Assembly: GCF_031844705.1 (NCBI RefSeq)
Contig: NZ_CP134609.1
Span: 1,984,001 to 2,048,000, forward strand
DNA length: 64,000 nt
Origin: Streptomyces sp. ITFR-16
GTDB taxonomy: Bacteria > Actinomycetota > Actinomycetes > Streptomycetales > Streptomycetaceae
Direction of reading: 5' to 3'
Position 1 is the stretch's first letter, and each line of letters begins with the position of its first letter. Both the position numbers and the translations under genes were made by a program. This document shows, in pieces, positions 24,699 through 33,016 of this stretch. Under the pieces are notes generated by a model. That model was not told the DNA's origin and made no database searches. It was given only the letters and a program-made list of their open reading frames with translations.

Positions 24699-26669
24699 CT
24701 ACCGCTGCTCGGCCTTGGCCGCCGCGTCGATCGCGGCGAGCGAGCGGCGGGCCTGATTGCGGTCGGTCGTGTACCAGAAGTCGGGCAGCGAGGCCCGCAG
24801 ATAGCTGCCGTACCGGGCGTTGGCCAGGCGCGGGTCCAGCACCGCGACCACGCCCTTGTCGCCCGTGGCCCGCACGAGGCGGCCGGCGCCCTGGGCCATC
24901 AGCAACGCGGCATGCGTGGCCGCCACCGCCATGAAGCCGTTGCCCCCGGCCTCCTCCACCGCCTTCTGCCGCGCGCTCATCAGCGGGTCGTCGGGCCGGG
25001 GGAACGGGATGCGGTCCATGACCACCAGCTGACAGCTCGCCCCGGGCACATCGACGCCCTGCCAGAGCGAGAGCGTGCCGAACAGACAGGTCTCCGGATC
25101 GGCCGCGAAATTCTTGATCAGCTCACCGAGGGTCTCCTCGCCCTGGAGCAGGATCGGCTTGTCCAGCCGGCCCCGGAGCTCCTCGGCGGCGGCCTGCGCC
25201 GCCCGCATGGAGGAGAACAGCCCGAGCGTGCGCCCGCCGGCCGCCTCCACCAGCTCGGCGAGCTCGTCCAGCATGTCCGTGCGCGAGCCCTCCCGGCCGG
25301 GGGTCGCCAGATGCCGGGCGACATACAGGATGCCCTGCTTCGGGTAGTCGAACGGCGAGCCGACGTCGAGGCCCTTCCACTGCGGGATGTCGTCGCCCGC
25401 GGTGCCCTCCGGGGCGAGGCCGAGGGAGGCGCCCACGCCGTTGAAGTCCCCGCCGAGCTTCAGTGTGGCCGAGGTCAGGACGACCGAGCGCTCGGTGAAC
25501 AGCTTCTCGCGCAGCAGCCCGGACACGGAGAGCGGGGCGACCCGCACGGAGGCGCCGAAGCGATCGTGGCGCTCGTACCAGACGACGTCGTACTCGGAGC
25601 CCTGGGTGATGCGCTCGGCGACGCCGTGGATCGTCTCGACCGAGGCCAGCGCCTGCTTGCGGACCGCGTCCTCGTCCTGGACGGACTTGTCCCGCGTCGA
25701 GCCGATCGCGGAGATCACCGTGCGCGCGGCGTCGCGCAGCGCCATCAGCGCGTAGCCAAGGTCCTCCGGCACCTCCTCCAGGCGGCCCGGCAGGGCCAGC
25801 TCCATCACCCGCTCGAAGCCCTCCGCCGCCGTCTGCAGGGCGTCGGCCGCCTTCTCGTTGACCAGCTTCGCCGCGCGGCGGACCGCCCGGTTGACCTGGC
25901 CGGGGGTGAGCTCGCCGGTGGCCACGCCGGTGACCCGGGAGACCAGCTCATGGGCCTCGTCGACGATCAGCACCTCGTGCTGCGGGAGCACGGGGGCGCC
26001 CTCGATCGCGTCGATGGCCAGCAGGGCGTGGTTGGTGACCACCACATCGGCGAGCTTGGCCCGCTCCCGGGCCTGCTCCGCGAAGCACTCCGCCCCGTAC
26101 GCGCACTTGCTCGCGCCCAGGCACTCGCGGGAGGAGACGGAGATCTGCGCCCAGGCGCGGTCGGAGACGCCCGGAGTGAGGTCGTCCCGGTCGCCGGTCT
26201 CCGTCTCGTCGGCCCAGTCCCGCATGCGCAGGAGGTCCTGGCCGAGCCTGCTGGAGGGAGCCGCCGCCTCGAACTGGTCGAAAAGGCCCTCTTCCTCCTC
26301 CTGCGGCACGCCCTCGTGGAGCCGGTGCAGACAGAGGTAGTTCGACCGGCCCTTGAGCATCGCGAACTGGGGCCGGCGGCGCAGCAGCGGATGCAGCGCG
26401 TCGACCGTCCGCGGCAGGTCGCGCTCCACGAGCTGGCGCTGAAGGGCAAGCGTGGCCGTGGCCACCACGACACGCTCGCCGTGCGCCAGGGCGGGCACCA
26501 GATAGCCCAGCGACTTGCCCGTGCCGGTGCCGGCCTGGACGAGCAGATGGGATTGGTCGTCTACGGCCTCGGCGACGGCCTCGGCCATCGTGGCCTGGCC
26601 GGGCCTCTCCGTACCGCCGACGGCGGTCACGGCGGCGTGCAGGAGCTCGGGGAGGGATGGCTTCGTCAT
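24699..26669 (-). CDS. DinG-like ATP-dependent DNA helicase (XPD family)
   Basis: 656 aa. SF2/XPD-type motifs: Walker A QAGTGTGKSLGYLVPA (about 45-60), four cysteines between motifs Ia and II (in YLCL, ECLG, KCAYG and ECFAEQ) that fit an iron-sulfur cluster, DEAH in VDEAHELVSRV (about 242), and motif VI GAGRLVR near residue 605. It belongs to the DinG/YoaA group, which unwinds R-loops and blocked forks 5'-3'. The neighbour lexA fits an SOS link, but I see no SOS box directly upstream. Only 50 bp separate it from the siderophore gene before it on the same strand, so read-through from that cluster is possible. Confidence 0.92.
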   Translation of the reverse strand: MTKPSLPELLHAAVTAVGGTERPGQATMAEAVAEAVDDQSHLLVQAGTGTGKSLGYLVPALAHGERVVVATATLALQRQLVERDLPRTVDALHPLLRRRPQFAMLKGRSNYLCLHRLHEGVPQEEEEGLFDQFEAAAPSSRLGQDLLRMRDWADETETGDRDDLTPGVSDRAWAQISVSSRECLGASKCAYGAECFAEQARERAKLADVVVTNHALLAIDAIEGAPVLPQHEVLIVDEAHELVSRVTGVATGELTPGQVNRAVRRAAKLVNEKAADALQTAAEGFERVMELALPGRLEEVPEDLGYALMALRDAARTVISAIGSTRDKSVQDEDAVRKQALASVETIHGVAERITQGSEYDVVWYERHDRFGASVRVAPLSVSGLLREKLFTERSVVLTSATLKLGGDFNGVGASLGLAPEGTAGDDIPQWKGLDVGSPFDYPKQGILYVARHLATPGREGSRTDMLDELAELVEAAGGRTLGLFSSMRAAQAAAEELRGRLDKPILLQGEETLGELIKNFAADPETCLFGTLSLWQGVDVPGASCQLVVMDRIPFPRPDDPLMSARQKAVEEAGGNGFMAVAATHAALLMAQGAGRLVRATGDKGVVAVLDPRLANARYGSYLRASLPDFWYTTDRNQARRSLAAIDAAAKAEQR

Positions 26670-26719
26670 AGCCCGGCCAGCCTACGGGGCGCCACTGACA
26701 ACGACGCTCACTCCCGGAC

Positions 26720-28594
26720 TCACGCCGAGGGGTGGAGCGGGTTGGGCACCGTGCCGTGGACCGCCGCGTGCGGGCGTTCGGGCCGGTCGCGGTAGCCGTC
26801 CAGATGCAGGCGGTTGCGGTTCAGACAGAGGCGCGCGATCTCCGGCGTCAGCATGTCGAACATCTCGAACCGCTCCTTCAGCTCGGGGAAGCGGGCGTGG
26901 TGGCGCAGGATCTCGGCCCTCACGAGTGACCAGAATTCACCCTCCGGGACGCCGAGCTGCTCCTCGCAGAGCGGGGAGAGGAAGCGGAAGACGCCGGTGA
27001 AGAGGCCGGAGTGGATGAACTGGGTGAGGAAGGCGGGTTCCTCGGTGAGCAGGACGTCGCGCACGTCGGGCGGCATGGTGTCGTGCTCGGGCAGCGGGCG
27101 GGCGCTGACGTTCACGTCGTCGACGAAGTCCTTGATCGCCAGGCGTACCGGCACGTCCTGGTTGTCGAAGACGACGATCGCGTTCTCGCCGTGGGGCGAG
27201 AAGACCGTGCCGTAGCGGTAGAGGAAGTGCAGCAGCGGCGGCAGCAGCGCGGCGAAGAGCCGGGACAGCCAGACGCTGGGGGTCAGCCCCGAGCGGGCGA
27301 CCAGCTCGGCGGTGAAGGCGCGTCCCTCCGGGTCCGTGTGCAGCAGCGAGGCGAGCGTCCGGGCCCGCTCCCCCGGCGCGAGGCGCGGCATGAGGGGCTC
27401 GCGCCAGATCGCTCCGAGGATCTCCTTGAACTGGTACGGGGTCTCGGGGAGGTGGTCGTAGAGCGGGTGCTCGACGGCGACCGAGGCGACCTCGCCGAGC
27501 AGGATGACGCCGCAGGTGTCGCGGAGGAACGGATCGGCGTCGCGCAGCCCCTGGACCCAGCCCGTGACGGCGGGTGCGGCGAGCGTGCGCTCGGTCGGCA
27601 GGCCGCGCCAGACCAGGGTGTTGAGGATCGACAGCGGGAGCTTGACCGTGTGCCGGTCGGGCCGCTCCAGGTTGGCGAAGGTCCGGATGGACTGCTGCGG
27701 CAGCCGCAGGTCCCGGTCCGTGTGCAGGGGGACGATGTCGCCGGCGGCGATGGCCGGGGCGAACAGGGGCACGATCCACTCGTCCCACTGCCAGGGGTGG
27801 ACGGGAAGGCAGTGGTAGCCGGCCGGGTCGAGGCCGCGGGCGCGCAGGACGGCGTCGAAGGAGGCGCGGACCTCGGGGTCGAGCTCCTGGCTGTACAGCT
27901 GCTCGGGGGTGGCGAGGGCGCTCACGCCCCGGTAGGCGGCGATCCTCGTGGAGACGGCGATCCACGGAAGCCTGACGGGCCTGCGCGCCTCGGGGGCGAA
28001 GCGGGAGGCGTCGGTGGCGGAGAAGCCGAGCCGGCCCTTGTTGGCGACGATCCAGGGGTGGCCGGTCTGGTGGCCTTCGAGCTCCGCGTAGTCGAGGTCG
28101 GCCAGCTCGGCGGCGGTGAGCGCGGTGTGGTCCAGGCGGGCGTCGGCGGTGAGCGTGGTGGTGAGCTCGCGGACGAGGTGGCCGAGGGTGGCGCCGTCGA
28201 GCCCGAGGAGGCGCCGGGCGCGCGCGAGGAAGAGCAGCGGGTCGCGGAAGGGGACGCTGCCGGCGACCCGCTCACCGGCCGGCCGGACCGCCGCATCGGC
28301 CTCCGTCGCGGCGCTGCCCGCCTCGCGGATCGACTCGGGGTCGACGCGCCAGCTGCCGTACACGCCCCGCCCGGCGGTGAAGGTCAGGCTCCCGCCGTCG
28401 TCCAGCACCAGGGTGTAGGCGGTGCCTCCGGCGGTGCGCGGGACGGGCTGGATGATCTCCTCGTAGGCGAATTCGCCGAGCATCTTGGCGAGCATGCGGG
28501 CGGCGGCCCGGTCCCAGACCGGACGGTTCAGTTCCGGGGTGCTGAGCAGCGCGGGCGACTCCGTTGCGTCATGGCTCGCGGGATATTTCGGCAC
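26720..28594 (-). CDS. IucA/IucC family siderophore synthetase (second NIS synthetase of the cluster)
   Basis: 624 aa, the usual length. NIS-synthetase motifs: GHPWIVANKGRLGFS (178-192), LPVHPWQW (about 263-270), QQSIRTFAN (about 300-308), KLPLSILNT, and the nucleotide-binding C-terminal lobe with SPHGENAIVVFDNQ...RLAIKDFVDDVNV. The C-terminal part includes the FhuF-like iron-transporter-type region. These enzymes adenylate a carboxylate (citrate or a half-ester) and couple it to an amine or alcohol. GTG 28594 has GAGGAG six bases upstream. It is the last gene of the four-gene cluster. Confidence 0.92.
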   Translation of the reverse strand: MPKYPASHDATESPALLSTPELNRPVWDRAAARMLAKMLGEFAYEEIIQPVPRTAGGTAYTLVLDDGGSLTFTAGRGVYGSWRVDPESIREAGSAATEADAAVRPAGERVAGSVPFRDPLLFLARARRLLGLDGATLGHLVRELTTTLTADARLDHTALTAAELADLDYAELEGHQTGHPWIVANKGRLGFSATDASRFAPEARRPVRLPWIAVSTRIAAYRGVSALATPEQLYSQELDPEVRASFDAVLRARGLDPAGYHCLPVHPWQWDEWIVPLFAPAIAAGDIVPLHTDRDLRLPQQSIRTFANLERPDRHTVKLPLSILNTLVWRGLPTERTLAAPAVTGWVQGLRDADPFLRDTCGVILLGEVASVAVEHPLYDHLPETPYQFKEILGAIWREPLMPRLAPGERARTLASLLHTDPEGRAFTAELVARSGLTPSVWLSRLFAALLPPLLHFLYRYGTVFSPHGENAIVVFDNQDVPVRLAIKDFVDDVNVSARPLPEHDTMPPDVRDVLLTEEPAFLTQFIHSGLFTGVFRFLSPLCEEQLGVPEGEFWSLVRAEILRHHARFPELKERFEMFDMLTPEIARLCLNRNRLHLDGYRDRPERPHAAVHGTVPNPLHPSA

Positions 28595-28654
28595 GGGGAC
28601 TCCTCGGGATGGAACCGATGGGGTTCGAGCGGGGTGGGCGGGTCAGCGGATCGT

Positions 28655-29377
28655 TCACAGGCGGTGGCGGTGGGCTCGGTCGCGGACCATCAGCGCGGCC
28701 CGCTTCTCCGGGAGTTCGATCTCGGCGGAGTAGCGGAAGCCCGCGCCCAGGAAGGCGGAGACGGACGGGGTGTTGCGCACGTCGGGTTCGGCGACGACCC
28801 GGGTGCACCGGGGGCGGTGGTCGAGTACGAGGTCGGCGACGGCGCGGAGCAGCGTGGTGCCGATGCCGCGGCCCCGGTGCTCCCCGTCGCCGATGAGGAG
28901 ATGGAGGCCGGTGTCGTGCGGCCGGGCGGGGTAGTGGCGGGCCAGGGGGTCGAGGTCGGCGCGGTAGAGCTCCCAGTAGCTCATGGGCACGCCGTCCAGC
29001 ACCCCGAGGCAGGGGGCGCTGCGGCCGTCGCCGTCGAGCTGGGACCGCAGATGGGCGGCCGTGACGGTGTCGGGTCCCGCCAGTTCCCAGAAGGCCGCCA
29101 CGGCGGGGTCGTTCATCCAGCGGCTGATCACCGGCAGATCGCGGTCCAGCCGTACGGGGACGAGCCGGAAGATCCCGGCGGCCGTGGTGACGGGCTGCCA
29201 CTCCCCCGGCCTGTCGAGCGGCCCGGAGACGGCCGCCCGGTCCCGGGGCGCGGGCGCCGACGCCTCGAAGAGGGCCCGGAGTTCGGCGGTGATGCGCAGA
29301 TCGAGCGTGTCCTCGGCGCCCGCGCCCCGCCGGGGGGCGGGTCCGGTGTGCGCGTCGGTGGGAGGCACGGGCGACAC
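28655..29377 (-). CDS. GNAT N-acyltransferase, siderophore type (IucB/RhbD/MbtK-like)
   Basis: 240 aa. The segment ISRWMNDPAVAAFWEL (84-99) is characteristic of acyltransferases that modify hydroxylated or plain diamine side chains in siderophore pathways, and the acetyl-CoA loop HRGRGIGT is at 167-174, followed by PDVRNTPSVSAFLGAGF. Residues 1-55 look disordered. GTG 29377 lies just after AGAGGAGA; GTG 29368 has better ribosome-site spacing and may be the true start. The gene sits between the two synthetases (10-bp and 60-bp gaps), so it acts on the amine building block. No N-hydroxylating monooxygenase is present nearby, which is unusual for this partner. Confidence 0.88.
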   Translation of the reverse strand: MSPVPPTDAHTGPAPRRGAGAEDTLDLRITAELRALFEASAPAPRDRAAVSGPLDRPGEWQPVTTAAGIFRLVPVRLDRDLPVISRWMNDPAVAAFWELAGPDTVTAAHLRSQLDGDGRSAPCLGVLDGVPMSYWELYRADLDPLARHYPARPHDTGLHLLIGDGEHRGRGIGTTLLRAVADLVLDHRPRCTRVVAEPDVRNTPSVSAFLGAGFRYSAEIELPEKRAALMVRDRAHRHRL

Positions 29378-29387
29378 TCTCCTCTTC

Positions 29388-31280
29388 TCAGCCGCACAAG
29401 GGGTTGGTGACGGACACGTAGACGGACTGGGTGTCCACGGGGCCGACGAGTTCGTCGAGTCCGTGCAGCCGGGTCAGCATGTTGGCCTTGCAGCGCAGCC
29501 GGGGTGTCTCCAGGAGGTGCGCGGGCAGCGGCGATCCCAGGGGCACGGTCGACGTCAGGAACCGCCGGAAGGCGGCCAGCAGCACCTGTTCGTCGGCGAG
29601 CCGCTGGGCCCCGAACGCCCCGATCAGGCCGAACACGTTGTTGATGCCGAGGTAGTACGCGAACCGTTCGTCGGTGACGGCGTCGGAGACGAAGGTGTCG
29701 CTGACCGCCCCGATGCCGGGGAGGCGTCGGCCGAGCGCGGCGCGGTGGGACTCGCGGAAGTAGTAGCCCTGGTTGTCACGGTAACGGCCGCCGGCCGGCC
29801 AGCCGTCGGGGTCGAGCAGGACCAGAGTGTTCTGCTGGTGCGCTTCGAGGGCGACACCGGCGTGGGCGTCGAGCCAGAGCACCGGGTGGACGACGCGGTC
29901 GAGGTAGCGCAGGAACCACTCGGCGGCGACCGCGGTCGTGGTGCGGCCGGTGGCGGCGGCGAGGCGCTGGACGACGTCGGCCAGCCGGGAGTGCATGCCG
30001 GACCGGCCGGGCCAGGGGCGCGGGGCGGTGAGCCCGGCGATGCAGACGGCGTCGTCGCCCCGGCGGAAGGGGTTGTGGCGGAGCATGACGTCGAGGCCCT
30101 GCACGGGCTCGCCGCCCGGGGTGTCGACCGCCAGCCAGGCGGGGTCCCGGACGATGTCGAAGCCGGGGTGCGCCGCGTGCCACTGCCGGGCGAGTCCGGT
30201 GCGGAGCAGCCGGTGCACTTCGACGCCCCGGTGGAGTTCCTTGCGGAGGTTCTCCCGGCGGGAGTTGGTGATGCGGACGCCGAGGGAGAGCTTCAGCATG
30301 AGGTCGGTGCCGGGCCGGTGCACCGTGCGCACCGAGGATGTGGGGTGCCAGGGGGCTCCGTAGGGACCGAGGTCGTGCAGCAGTCCCGCATCGAGCAGTG
30401 CGGCGACTTCGGGCCTGCCGCGCAGCTCACGGGCCTGCCAGGGGTGCAGCGGGATCGGGGTGGTGTGCTCGGGGTGGCGCAGGCCGGGGGCGTGGCGGGC
30501 GACGAGCTCGGCCGCCGCCACGGGCCGGCCCTGGTCGGTCCAGGCGGAGTCGGTGGCCAGGACGGACCGGTCGGCGGCCATCCAGTGGAGCGGGAAGGAG
30601 CCGTGCAACTCGGGTGAGTAGAGGCGGGCTTCGCCGTCGGAGAGTCCCTCCCGGCTCTTCGGCGAGGGGTGCAGGGGGTGGCCGAGGAGGAGGGACTGCT
30701 CGGCGGTGAGGAAGAGGTCGGACTCCGCGGGAGCGGCGGGGCGCAGGCGTTCGGCCTCGATGAATCCGGCGGTGCGCCGTACGGAGTCGGCCACCCGGGC
30801 GGCCATGTCGGCGCCCTCGTTGTGGTCGGCCTCGCGACCGAGGAGGGCGGCCACGGTGACGGCGTCGGCGGGGGGCGCGCCGGCGGGGGCCGCTTCCAGG
30901 GCGGGCGGGCCGAAGCGGTGCCAGCCGGTGGCGGACCAGTGGCGGACGGGGACGAGCAGCGCGGTGCCGCTGGCGGGGAGCGCGATGCGCAGGGTGTCGC
31001 CGTCCGGGCGCGGCAGGTCGCCTTCGCGGACCCAGCAGCGCAGCAGGTTCTCGGTGCCCGCCGCGTCGGCGGCGCGCAGGGGGTCCGGGTGGTCCAGCGG
31101 GTCGGCGGCCGGTGCCGGGCCGGGTTCCGCCGCGTCGGAGTACCGCGATCCGTGCGGGATCTCCTTCTGGCGCGGCACGGTCGACGGCTCCGGGTCGACG
31201 GCGATCCGGCCCGGGGTTTCGGGCTCGTGGTGGTGGCTGGAGGGAGGGCCGTCGGCCTCGGGCGCGGGGGTGGGGTTCAC
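29388..31280 (-). CDS. IucA/IucC family siderophore synthetase (first NIS synthetase of the cluster)
   Basis: 630 aa from GTG 31280, which has AGGAAG seven bases upstream; the frame is open to 31370 but lies within the preceding gene. The first ~75 residues are a disordered Pro/His/Asp-rich extension. Family motifs follow: GHPLHPSPKSREGLS (200-214), IPLHPWQARELR, SSVRTVHRPGTDLMLKLSLGVRITNSRRENL, and EAHQQNTLVLLDPDGWPAGGRYRDNQGYYFRES. The two synthetases of the cluster belong to different subgroups, as expected for sequential condensations on the two ends of a dicarboxylate or citrate. It starts 28 bp after the aminotransferase stop. Confidence 0.92.
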   Translation of the reverse strand: MNPTPAPEADGPPSSHHHEPETPGRIAVDPEPSTVPRQKEIPHGSRYSDAAEPGPAPAADPLDHPDPLRAADAAGTENLLRCWVREGDLPRPDGDTLRIALPASGTALLVPVRHWSATGWHRFGPPALEAAPAGAPPADAVTVAALLGREADHNEGADMAARVADSVRRTAGFIEAERLRPAAPAESDLFLTAEQSLLLGHPLHPSPKSREGLSDGEARLYSPELHGSFPLHWMAADRSVLATDSAWTDQGRPVAAAELVARHAPGLRHPEHTTPIPLHPWQARELRGRPEVAALLDAGLLHDLGPYGAPWHPTSSVRTVHRPGTDLMLKLSLGVRITNSRRENLRKELHRGVEVHRLLRTGLARQWHAAHPGFDIVRDPAWLAVDTPGGEPVQGLDVMLRHNPFRRGDDAVCIAGLTAPRPWPGRSGMHSRLADVVQRLAAATGRTTTAVAAEWFLRYLDRVVHPVLWLDAHAGVALEAHQQNTLVLLDPDGWPAGGRYRDNQGYYFRESHRAALGRRLPGIGAVSDTFVSDAVTDERFAYYLGINNVFGLIGAFGAQRLADEQVLLAAFRRFLTSTVPLGSPLPAHLLETPRLRCKANMLTRLHGLDELVGPVDTQSVYVSVTNPLCG

Positions 31281-31308
31281 GGCGGTCTTCCTGTGGTGGT
31301 GTCCGGGG

Positions 31309-32688
31309 TCAGCGGATCGACCCGGTCGGGGTCCGTCGGTGCGGTGAGCGCTCCGCGGCTGCCATGGCATCGGCGAGGCGGTCGACGACCGCCGTTGCCT
31401 GTTCGTCGGTGAGCGTGAGGGGCGGGAGCAGGCGGACGACCGTGGAGTGGCGGCCGCCGAGTTCGACGATGAGGCCGCGGCGCAGGCACTCCTGCTGGAC
31501 GGCGACGGCGAGGACCGGGTCGGGCGGCGCCTCCGCTGAGCCGCCCACCGGCGCGGCCTCGGGGTCGACCAGCTCCACGCCGATCATCAGGCCGCGCCCC
31601 CGGACGTCGCCGATGCACGGGTGGTCGGCCGCGAGCGAGCGCAGCCGCGCCAGCATCCGGGCCCCGAGCGTCCCGGCCCGTTCGGCGAGGCCGTTCTCCC
31701 GGACATGGGCGAGGGTCGCGGTGCCCGCCGCCATGGCGAGCTGATTGCCCCGGAAGGTGCCGGCGTGGGCGCCGGGCTGCCAGGTGTCGAGCTCGGAGCG
31801 GTAGACGATCACGGCGAGCGGGAGGGAGCCGCCGATGGCCTTGGACAGGACCATCACATCGGGCACGGTCCCGCTGTGCTCGACGCCCCAGAAGGCGCCG
31901 GTCCGGCCGACGCCGGTCTGGACCTCGTCGGCGATCAGCGGGATGGAGCGGGCCGCGGTGATCTCCCGCATCCGGCGCATCCAGCCGTCGGGCGCGGGGT
32001 TGACCCCGCCCTCGCCCTGGACGGGTTCGAGGATCATCCCGGCGGGCGCGGGGGTGCCGCTCTTGGGGTCGTCGAGCAGGCTCTCGGTCCAGCGGGCGGC
32101 GGTCCGCGCGCCGGCCTCCCCGCCGATGCCGAAGGGGCAGCGGTAGTCCTGCGGGAAGGGGAGCCTGGTCACCCGTACGTCCTCGGCGCCGCCGGACGCG
32201 GCGAGGGCCCCCTCCGTCATGCCGTGGTAGGCACCGGTGAAGGCGAGCAGTCCGCTGCGCCCGGTGGCGGCCCGGACGAGTTTGAAGGCGGCCTCGACCG
32301 CGTCCGTGCCGGCGGGACCGCAGAACTGGATGCGGGCGTTGTCGGCGAACTCCCTCGGCAGGGTGGCGAACAGCTCCGTGGTGAAGGCGTCCTTGACCGG
32401 GGTGGCCAGGTCCAGCACATGCAGCGGGGCGCCCGAGTCGAGGACCTTCTTGATCGCTTCGAGCACGACGGGGTGGTTGTGGCCGAGCGCCAGGGTCCCG
32501 GCGCCGGACAGGCAGTCGAGATAGCGCCGCCCGTCCGCGCCCTCGATGGTCAGGCCGCGGGCCCGTACCGGCACGATCGGGAGCGAGCGGGCGTAGGTGC
32601 GGGCGGCCGATTCACGCAGTGCCTGGCGCCGCAGGATGCCCTCGTGCGGGGTGAGGGGTGGTGCCGGAGCTGGTTCGGTCACGGCCAC
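31309..32688 (-). CDS. diaminobutyrate--2-oxoglutarate aminotransferase family (class III PLP)
   Basis: 459 aa. Class III aminotransferase with GPAGTDAVEAAFKLVRAATGR, PLP-contacting Asp in IADEVQTGVGRTG (about 252-264) and the Schiff-base lysine K283 in VLSKAIGG. It is closest in pattern to DABA aminotransferases (RhbA, EctB), which make 2,4-diaminobutyrate from aspartate semialdehyde. Start GTG 32688 has GGGAGGA nine bases upstream; GTG 32682 is a second choice. It is the first gene of the NIS cluster and would supply the amine precursor. No aspartate kinase or decarboxylase gene accompanies it. Confidence 0.88.
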   Translation of the reverse strand: MAVTEPAPAPPLTPHEGILRRQALRESAARTYARSLPIVPVRARGLTIEGADGRRYLDCLSGAGTLALGHNHPVVLEAIKKVLDSGAPLHVLDLATPVKDAFTTELFATLPREFADNARIQFCGPAGTDAVEAAFKLVRAATGRSGLLAFTGAYHGMTEGALAASGGAEDVRVTRLPFPQDYRCPFGIGGEAGARTAARWTESLLDDPKSGTPAPAGMILEPVQGEGGVNPAPDGWMRRMREITAARSIPLIADEVQTGVGRTGAFWGVEHSGTVPDVMVLSKAIGGSLPLAVIVYRSELDTWQPGAHAGTFRGNQLAMAAGTATLAHVRENGLAERAGTLGARMLARLRSLAADHPCIGDVRGRGLMIGVELVDPEAAPVGGSAEAPPDPVLAVAVQQECLRRGLIVELGGRHSTVVRLLPPLTLTDEQATAVVDRLADAMAAAERSPHRRTPTGSIR

Positions 32689-33016
32689 GGCTCTTGATCC
32701 TCCCGCTGTAACAGTTGCGTTGCACGTCAGTACGATTTCGCACGGACGGACTGCGGGGGTGAACGCTGTCTCCGTGTCCCCCGTACGTACCAACGACGCA
32801 GGGGGCAGGGGATCACGGGTAAATCTGAAGATCCTTGTGGAGCGGAACCATGGCCCTGCCGCAGGCCGTCCACAGCGGCACCGGCATAGTGGGGGACCGC
32901 GCCGAGGCTCCGGGAACCCTCCCGGCAACCGCGGCACTCCCCCGTCCAGCCCGGGGATGCCGTGCAGAAGTGCAGTACAGAAGCGTTGAGTTACGAAGTC
33001 CCAGGGGGATCACCAG
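32689..33016. promoter_or_regulatory. divergent promoter region between the NIS cluster and the peptidase genes
   Basis: 328 bp without a gene. TGTAAC (32707-32712) and GTTGCA (32719-32724) form an imperfect inverted repeat 19-24 bp before the aminotransferase start and could be an operator. I could not find an iron box of the DmdR/IdeR type (TTAGGTTAGGCTAACCTAA pattern) or a clear Zur box. AAGTGCAGTACAGAAG repeats near 32960 precede the peptidase gene. Confidence 0.35.

Noticed and set aside
27011..30617. Long plus-strand frames over the siderophore cluster
   Set aside because: Antisense shadows of the IucA/IucC and GNAT genes; composition is low-complexity.
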